DNA of 9,760 bases, from the NCBI GenBank assembly GCA_947459455.1, contig CANHEC010000042.1, positions 1 through 9,760 of the forward strand, given 5' to 3'. The position numbers and the translations under genes are program-made. Below, piece after piece: positions 5,421 through 9,760 of the stretch (position 1 is the stretch's first letter; each line of letters opens with the position of its first letter). The notes beneath the pieces were generated by a model. It saw only the letters and a program-made list of their open reading frames with translations. It ran no database searches and had not been told where the DNA came from. Origin of the DNA: Chitinophagaceae bacterium. Lineage in GTDB: Bacteria > Bacteroidota > Bacteroidia > Chitinophagales > Chitinophagaceae.

Positions 5421-6659
5421 CTAGCCAGCCGCCCGGTAGTACAGCGTGTTGCTGTTGGCTTCGGTCAGCAATGCCTGGGCTGTTTCAAGCAGTTGGCCGG
5501 GGCTTACCTGCCGGTACTTCTCCAGCTCGGTATTCATTTCTTCGGCATCGCCCAGCAGCTCATAAAAAGCCAGGTTGTTGGCCCGGTTCATCAGGCTCAT
5601 GTCTTCAAAGCTGATGACGCTTTCGGTGCGGTGTTGGGCTTTTTGCAGTTCCTTGTCGGTCACGCCATGTTGCAGCAGCTGGTCTATTTCGGCTTGCACA
5701 GCTGCTTCGGCGGCCTCCAGCGTTACGCCCTTTACCAGTTTGCCTTCTATGGTCAGCAGGCCGGGGTCGATGGTGCCAAAGTGGTAGCATTCAATATTGC
5801 TAAACAGGCGCTGCTCTTTTACCAGGCGCTGGTAAAGGCGGCTGCTGGCACCGCTGCCCATGATTTCGGTAATGAGGTCGGCAGCATGATAGCTGTCCGA
5901 TTGGCGGCCACCCATGTGCCATGTTTTGTAAAAGGCATCCAGCGGCACTGCGGCGCTCAGCTCCAGGCGGCGGGCGCTGGTTTGTGCCGGCTCGGCGGGC
6001 AGCTGGCGCTGGTAGCGGGTTCCGGCCGGTATATCGCCAAACCATTTTTCGGCCAGGCGGCGTACCTCTTCAGTTTTCACCGGGCCGGCCACTACCAGTA
6101 TGGCATTGCAGGGCGTGTAGTGCTTAAAAAAGAATGCCTTTACATCGGCCAGCTGCGCTTCTTCTATGTGGCGCAGTTCTTTGCCAATGGTCATCCACTG
6201 GTAGGGGTGGGTGGTATAGCTGAGGCTGCGCAGGCGGTGCCACACATCGCCGTAGGGCTTGTTGATGTAGTGTTCTTTAAACTCTTCGCACACCACTTTG
6301 CGCTGCACGTCCAGGCTTTCGGGGCTAAAGGCCAGGCTGAGCATGCGGTCGCTTTCCAGCCAAAAGGCGGTCTCGAGGTTATCGGCCGGCAGCTGAATGT
6401 AATAGTTGGTGAGATCGTTGGTGGTGTAAGCGTTGTTTTCGCCACCGGCCATTTGCAGCGGCTCGTCGTACTCGGGTATGTGCAGGCTGCCGCCAAACAT
6501 GAGGTGCTCAAACAAATGCGCAAAGCCGGTGCGGTGCGGGTCTTCGTCGCGGGCACCTACATCATACATCACATTTACCACCGCCATGGGCGTGCTGAAA
6601 TCGGGGTGTACGATGACGCGGAGGCCATTGGCCAGTGTAAATTTTTCGTAGCGAATCAT
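5421..6659 (-). CDS. M16 family zinc metallopeptidase (single-repeat, about 46 kDa)
   Basis: A 412-residue protein starting MIRYEKFTLANGLRVIVHPD, the typical beginning of bacterial M16 (pitrilysin/processing peptidase-like) proteins. The inverted zinc motif HLFEH is at residues 48-52. The third metal ligand is expected in VVCEEFKEHYINKPYG, near Glu125-126. GGENNAYTTNDLTNYY (72-87) is the conserved strand and substrate segment that follows. Residues about 1-185 are the catalytic half. The rest, from VKAFFFKHYTPCNAILVVAG, is the M16_C half, ending SNTLYYRAAG. All catalytic residues of the active half are present. No signal peptide is seen with this start, so the protein is either cytoplasmic or acts with a partner M16 subunit encoded elsewhere. 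The frame stays open 55 codons upstream to 6824, but that part is Pro/Ser/His-rich, unconserved and translates a repeat, so I chose ATG at 6657-6659. GACATTTG six nt upstream is a near-match to a -7 box. Confidence 0.94.
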   Translation of the reverse strand: MIRYEKFTLANGLRVIVHPDFSTPMAVVNVMYDVGARDEDPHRTGFAHLFEHLMFGGSLHIPEYDEPLQMAGGENNAYTTNDLTNYYIQLPADNLETAFWLESDRMLSLAFSPESLDVQRKVVCEEFKEHYINKPYGDVWHRLRSLSYTTHPYQWMTIGKELRHIEEAQLADVKAFFFKHYTPCNAILVVAGPVKTEEVRRLAEKWFGDIPAGTRYQRQLPAEPAQTSARRLELSAAVPLDAFYKTWHMGGRQSDSYHAADLITEIMGSGASSRLYQRLVKEQRLFSNIECYHFGTIDPGLLTIEGKLVKGVTLEAAEAAVQAEIDQLLQHGVTDKELQKAQHRTESVISFEDMSLMNRANNLAFYELLGDAEEMNTELEKYRQVSPGQLLETAQALLTEANSNTLYYRAAG

Positions 6660-6754
6660 GGGCAGCAAATGTCGGTGGAAGTGGCCAATAGATGATGCGG
6701 GTGAGCCGGGAGATGTACGGGGGTGGCAAGGCCCCGGGATGCGCAGGGGAAGTG

Positions 6755-6770
6755 TGCCGCCGTGGCGGCA
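6755..6770. other. Perfect GC-rich inverted repeat upstream of the M16 gene
   Basis: TGCCGCC-GT-GGCGGCA is a perfect 7-bp inverted repeat with a 2-nt centre. No T-tract follows on either strand, so it is not an obvious terminator. It lies about 95 bp upstream of the M16 start and 33 bp from the element at 6803-6843. Confidence 0.5.
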
Positions 6771-6802
6771 TACCGAAGCGATAGCGGAGCTCGAAGCAGC
6801 CC

Positions 6803-6843
6803 GTACTGCTGCCGGGTGCTGCACAGCAGCCCATGGGCCCCTA
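6803..6843. repeat. GTACTGCTGCC...TGCACAGC...GCCCCTA element (copy B)
   Basis: Blocks at 6803-6813, 6820-6827 and 6837-6843 repeat those at 929-939, 946-953 and 962-968 in the same order (block offsets 17 and 17 here, 17 and 16 there). The palindrome GCCCATGGGC at 6829-6838 matches 847-856. Both copies lie in spacers just past the 3' end of a minus-strand gene. Confidence 0.5.
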
Positions 6844-6852
6844 CATCATTCC

Positions 6853-6888
6853 AAAAAAAGGCCGGCACCTGCGGGGTACCGGCCTTTT
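6853..6888 (-). terminator. Intrinsic terminator of the secreted nuclease gene
   Basis: AAAAGGCCGG at 6856-6865 pairs with CCGGCCTTTT at 6879-6888, and the stem is extended inside by ACC/GGT. On the minus strand the stem is followed by a run of seven Ts, 25 nt after the nuclease stop codon. It also has TTTT on the plus side, so it may work in both directions. Confidence 0.88.
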
Positions 6889-6913
6889 GGCAAATGCGGT
6901 AAAAAATGATGCA

Positions 6914-9355
6914 TCAGCGCACCACGCTAAAGGGCTGGCTGCTGAGGGTGCCGGCATCATCGGCCTGCAGGCGCAGCAGGTAGCGGCCGGCTGCCAGGCT
7001 GCTCACGGGCACCTGTACCTGGCCACGCTGCTGGGTGAGGCGCTGGCTGTACAGCTGGCGGCCACTGAGGTCGGTAATGAGCAGGGTGCCGCTGAAGGAC
7101 TGGCTGCCCAGCTCGACGGTGAGGCGGCTGCTGGCGGGGTTGGGGTACAGCTGAAAGCGCAGGTTGGCCGGCGTGTGCAGGCTGAAAACGGCTGAGTAGC
7201 GGCTGCTGCCATCGAGGTCTACCATGCGCAGGCGGTAGTACAGGCGGCGGCTGCCCAGCTGCTGCAAATTGTCGGCAAAGCTGTATTGGCGCAGGGCCTG
7301 GGGCGCTACGGTGCCAATGCGTACAAAGTCGGTACCGTTTACACTGCGCTCTACTTCGTAGCGGCTAAAGTTGGCTTCGCTGGCGGCTTGCCAGGTCAGC
7401 ACCACTTCGCTGCCCTTGAGGGCGCCTTTGAACCACTGCAGGTTCACCGGCAGGGCACTGAGGCCGGCGCAGGCGGCATTCCAAATCTGGTCGGCAAACT
7501 CGGGCCGGTCTACAAACGGGTTGCGGTTGCCCTGGTACAAAAAGCCTGCTTCGTTGCGGTCGCGTTCTTTTTGGCTCACGGGGTCCTGGTTGTGCCATTT
7601 CAGCATCAGGCGCAGGTAGTTCAGGTCTACACTCGGAAAGCTGTTTTGCTCGAAGGCCTGGGTGCCAAAGGTGCCGCCGCTGAAGGTTGACATCTGGTCT
7701 TCGTAGCGGGTCACGAAATAGAGGAAGGCCCGGGCTACATCGCCTTTGTATTCGTTGATGGGCTCGAAGGCAGTGCCGGTAAGGCCGGCAAAGGAGTTGG
7801 GGCCCAGCTTGCTGCCATTGAGCGTGGTGGTGACGGGGTTGCTCACCTCGCCATAGATGTAGCTATCGCGAAGGGCGTTTACCCATTTATCGGTCGGGAA
7901 AATGTGGTAGTAGTCGGTGGCGGGGCCGGGCGTACCGGTATTGCCGCTGAACCAGCTGACGGGCACGGTGTGTTCTCGGTTGTACAAAATGCCTTCTGTA
8001 TTGGCTGCACCGCCACCATCTTGCTGGCCACCGCTACCGGTGGGGCCGGGTGTAAAATTGTAGGGGTCGGGCCCGGACGGGTTGTCGCTATAAATGTCCC
8101 AAATCACATTGGCCGATCCACTCCCTACTTCGCGGGGCTTCACATCGCTGATGAGGTATTGGCCCCAGAGATCGCCATAGGTGCGGCTGCTGACCGGCTG
8201 GTTGTTTACATCCGTACCGGTTCTGGTCTTGAGGGCGGTCTTCAGGTCGGCGCATACTTTGCCATTAGCAATGTCATAAAAGCCTGGTGGAATGCCACTG
8301 CCGCTGCCACTGGTGGTAGTGGTGCTACCGGCCAGCGGGGTGGGCAGGTACAGCGGCCCACCTGTGCAGCCAAAGCCATTGAGGCTGAATACGAATACAT
8401 AGTAGGTGGTAGCATTGGCCAGCGATGAAATGCTGAAGCTGGTGGTCTGTCCTACGGCACCCACTGTGCCATTGCCAACGGTTTGGCCTACGGTGTAGCT
8501 GGTGCCATCTGCCGGTGCAAAGCCAAGCGTACTGTTGGTACTGTAGCATACGAGGTAGCCGTTGGTAGCAGGTGCAGCGGTAAAAGCGCCCAATATGCTG
8601 GTGCTACCGGGCGTCAGGCCCAAATTGCTGGCAGTGCCGCCTGGTACTGTACAGGCGGGGGCTGCTGCGCCCCCTGCGCTGATGCTGAAATCATCGATGG
8701 AGAGGCCGTCGTCGGCGCCGGTGATGTTGAAATCATTCCACCGGATGAAAAACACCGCGCCATTTGCAATGTTGAGCCCCGTGATGGTAGCTGAAACAGT
8801 GCTGCGGAAGCCGGTACTGTTGCCATCTTTAGGCCCTGCTGTAGTACTAATGGTAGGGCTGCTAAAGTCCAGTGCGTCTACATTAATCCAGGTACCATTA
8901 TTCAGCTCGGTGGCATCGGTGCTGTATTGAAAATCGAGCCGGTCGGCAGCGCCGCGGCTTGCTACGCCTGCCCGCCACATTTCGCCAGCGTACGATATGC
9001 TAAGGCTGGTAATGTTGGCGCCGGTGTTGTTTACAAAAGCGGCCCCCAAGGTGGGTGTAATGGAGCCGGACAGAATAGCGCCGAAGGCCCTTTCAGTGCT
9101 GCCGGTACTGCCGTAGCTGTATGTATTGCCACTGTTGGCTGTGCCATCGTCGGCCAGGTACAGCTGGTCAAATTGCGGACCGGTACCTACCTCCAGTAGT
9201 CGCCAACCTGTAGGTAGCAGGTTGCTGGTGCCAGTGTTGGCCAGGCTGTTGAAATCTTGGGTAAAGTTGGTGTTCAGGCTGCCGATGCTGATGGTTTGTG
9301 CCGAAGCAACCAGACCAGTCAGCAGCACCAGCATCAGGGTAAAAATCTTCCGCAT
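6914..9355 (-). CDS. Secreted endonuclease I-family nuclease with T9SS C-terminal sorting domain
   Basis: An 813-residue multidomain exported protein. Residues 1-20 are a signal peptide (MRKIFTLMLVLLTGLVASAQ). Residues about 25-228 form a beta-rich module (FTQDFNSLANTG, LPTGW, WNDFNITGADDGLSIDDFSI), like the choice-of-anchor/lectin-like domains before many Bacteroidota nucleases. About 235-347 is fibronectin III-like (TTYYVFVFSLNGFGC). About 355-630 is the endonuclease I domain: YNREHTVPVSWF (458-469) with catalytic His462, DYYHIFPTD (481-489), YKGDVARAFLYFVTRY (536-551), LKWHNQDPVSQKERDRNEA (585-603) and QGNRNPFVDRPEF (608-620). About 638-730 is a second beta-sandwich. The last 80 residues (FQLYPNPASSRLTVEL, ITDLSGRQLYS, LAAGRYLLRL) are a type A T9SS sorting domain. 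It probably degrades extracellular DNA or RNA for nutrients or biofilm remodelling; substrate preference is inferred from the family. Confidence 0.95.
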   Translation of the reverse strand: MRKIFTLMLVLLTGLVASAQTISIGSLNTNFTQDFNSLANTGTSNLLPTGWRLLEVGTGPQFDQLYLADDGTANSGNTYSYGSTGSTERAFGAILSGSITPTLGAAFVNNTGANITSLSISYAGEMWRAGVASRGAADRLDFQYSTDATELNNGTWINVDALDFSSPTISTTAGPKDGNSTGFRSTVSATITGLNIANGAVFFIRWNDFNITGADDGLSIDDFSISAGGAAAPACTVPGGTASNLGLTPGSTSILGAFTAAPATNGYLVCYSTNSTLGFAPADGTSYTVGQTVGNGTVGAVGQTTSFSISSLANATTYYVFVFSLNGFGCTGGPLYLPTPLAGSTTTTSGSGSGIPPGFYDIANGKVCADLKTALKTRTGTDVNNQPVSSRTYGDLWGQYLISDVKPREVGSGSANVIWDIYSDNPSGPDPYNFTPGPTGSGGQQDGGGAANTEGILYNREHTVPVSWFSGNTGTPGPATDYYHIFPTDKWVNALRDSYIYGEVSNPVTTTLNGSKLGPNSFAGLTGTAFEPINEYKGDVARAFLYFVTRYEDQMSTFSGGTFGTQAFEQNSFPSVDLNYLRLMLKWHNQDPVSQKERDRNEAGFLYQGNRNPFVDRPEFADQIWNAACAGLSALPVNLQWFKGALKGSEVVLTWQAASEANFSRYEVERSVNGTDFVRIGTVAPQALRQYSFADNLQQLGSRRLYYRLRMVDLDGSSRYSAVFSLHTPANLRFQLYPNPASSRLTVELGSQSFSGTLLITDLSGRQLYSQRLTQQRGQVQVPVSSLAAGRYLLRLQADDAGTLSSQPFSVVR

Positions 9356-9372
9356 AGGCTTGAATTGGGAAG

Positions 9373-9380
9373 CAAAAGTA
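9373..9380 (-). promoter_or_regulatory. Candidate -7 box (TACTTTTG) for the nuclease gene
   Basis: The minus strand reads TACTTTTG, a full TAnnTTTG match, 17 bp before the nuclease ATG. The nearest TTTG upstream (9411-9414) is 30 bp away, longer than the usual 17-23 bp, so the -33 part is uncertain. The AT-rich AATAATTATT at 9413-9422 adjoins it. Confidence 0.4.
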
Positions 9381-9440
9381 CAGGCGCAGGGCCGTCGGTA
9401 CGGGTCCGGGCAAATAATTATTGATTAACTCATCGGGCGG

Positions 9441-9760
9441 CTAGCTGGCTCGTCTGTTTCGCACCGACCGAATGATGAGTTGCGTTTCGAAAACCTTATC
9501 GCCACGTCCTACTATCAGCTTCAGTTTTCGGCCAGCCTGCTGCAGGGCAGTGCGGTAGGCCTGCATACTGTTGCTGATGTTGTTGTCGATGGCCACAACA
9601 CGGTCGCCCACTTTCAGGCCGGCCTGGTCGGCCGGCGATCCGGCGATGACATCCGACACCAAAATGGCATCGTCTTCCTGGTACAGGCCCAGCCCGGTGT
9701 AGCTGTAGTCGAAGGGGTCGCGAAAATGGCTGTTGGGCAGCAGGTGAAACTCGCTGCGGG
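9441..9760 (-). CDS. C-terminal part of an aspartyl protease-like protein with PDZ domain (5' end outside window)
   Basis: The frame is open from the window edge to a TAG at 9441-9443, giving 105 complete residues of the C-terminus. It begins RSEFHLLPNSHFRDPFDYSY, then TGLGLYQEDDAILVSDVIAGSPADQAGLKVGDRVVAIDNN and ends VRNRRAS. The PDZ domain has the GLGL-type carboxylate-binding loop and the SPADQAGLKVGD motif. The LLPNSHFRDPFDYSYTGLG lead-in is typical of Bacteroidota proteins that pair retropepsin-like aspartic protease domains with a C-terminal PDZ. The protease part is off the window, so that assignment is inferred. A TTG within the frame at 9660-9662 is not taken as a start because the frame is open and domain-like upstream. 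The stop lies 85 bp before the nuclease start, and no terminator is seen in that gap. Confidence 0.8.
   Translation of the reverse strand, partial: RSEFHLLPNSHFRDPFDYSYTGLGLYQEDDAILVSDVIAGSPADQAGLKVGDRVVAIDNNISNSMQAYRTALQQAGRKLKLIVGRGDKVFETQLIIRSVRNRRAS

Noticed and set aside
5493..6695. 400-codon plus-strand open frame opposite the M16 gene
   Set aside because: Antisense shadow of a GC-rich gene with strong motif conservation on the minus strand; the translated product has no recognisable domain.
6660..6824. In-frame 55-codon N-terminal extension of the M16 peptidase
   Set aside because: The conserved family N-terminus begins at 6659; the extension is low-complexity and translates the hairpin and part of the intergenic repeat element.
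9441..9662. A separate small PDZ protein starting at the TTG at 9660-9662
   Set aside because: The frame is open to the window edge and continues with a conserved-looking lead-in, so this is the tail of a longer protein.

Overview
The window suggests a fairly GC-rich member of the Bacteroidota, probably close to Chitinophagaceae. The evidence is an extracellular nuclease ending in a type IX secretion (T9SS) sorting domain, a DUF4369/TlpA-like lipoprotein, a retropepsin-plus-PDZ protease tail, GatB-type tRNA amidotransferase, TAnnTTTG-type promoter boxes and no clear Shine-Dalgarno sequences. The family-level placement is inference. No rRNA, tRNA, CRISPR array or transposase was seen.

All six genes recognised, plus the short AT-rich gene at the left edge, lie on the minus strand, so transcription runs right to left. 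From the right: the C-terminal end of an aspartyl-protease/PDZ protein (9441-9760, cut by the window edge); a secreted endonuclease I-family protein with a T9SS tail (6914-9355), followed by a strong intrinsic terminator (6853-6888); an M16 zinc peptidase (5421-6659); a periplasmic or secreted double-PDZ protein (4275-5321) whose promoter is flanked by palindromes that look like operators; a 718-bp repeat-rich spacer (3557-4274) ending in an intrinsic terminator; gatB (2126-3556) and, 15 bp after it, a TlpA-like thioredoxin lipoprotein (977-2110). The last two probably form an operon. At the far left, after a 436-bp spacer, a clearly AT-rich membrane-protein gene (1-540) is open to the window edge.

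The coding content is mostly ordinary: translation-linked tRNA amidation, envelope redox folding, and extracytoplasmic proteolysis, quality control and nuclease activity. The less explained material is between the genes: (i) three palindrome-like copies spaced by about multiples of 21 bp over the PDZ-gene promoter; (ii) a mosaic of three interleaved repeat modules at 3893-4261; (iii) a GGCTGAA-type tandem repeat at 3651-3829; (iv) a GTACTGCTGCC...TGCACAGC...GCCCCTA element found in two spacers about 5.9 kb apart; (v) an AT-rich boundary at 541-740 carrying repeated CTTTCGCAA motifs, next to a gene whose composition looks foreign. No complete novel multi-gene system is visible.
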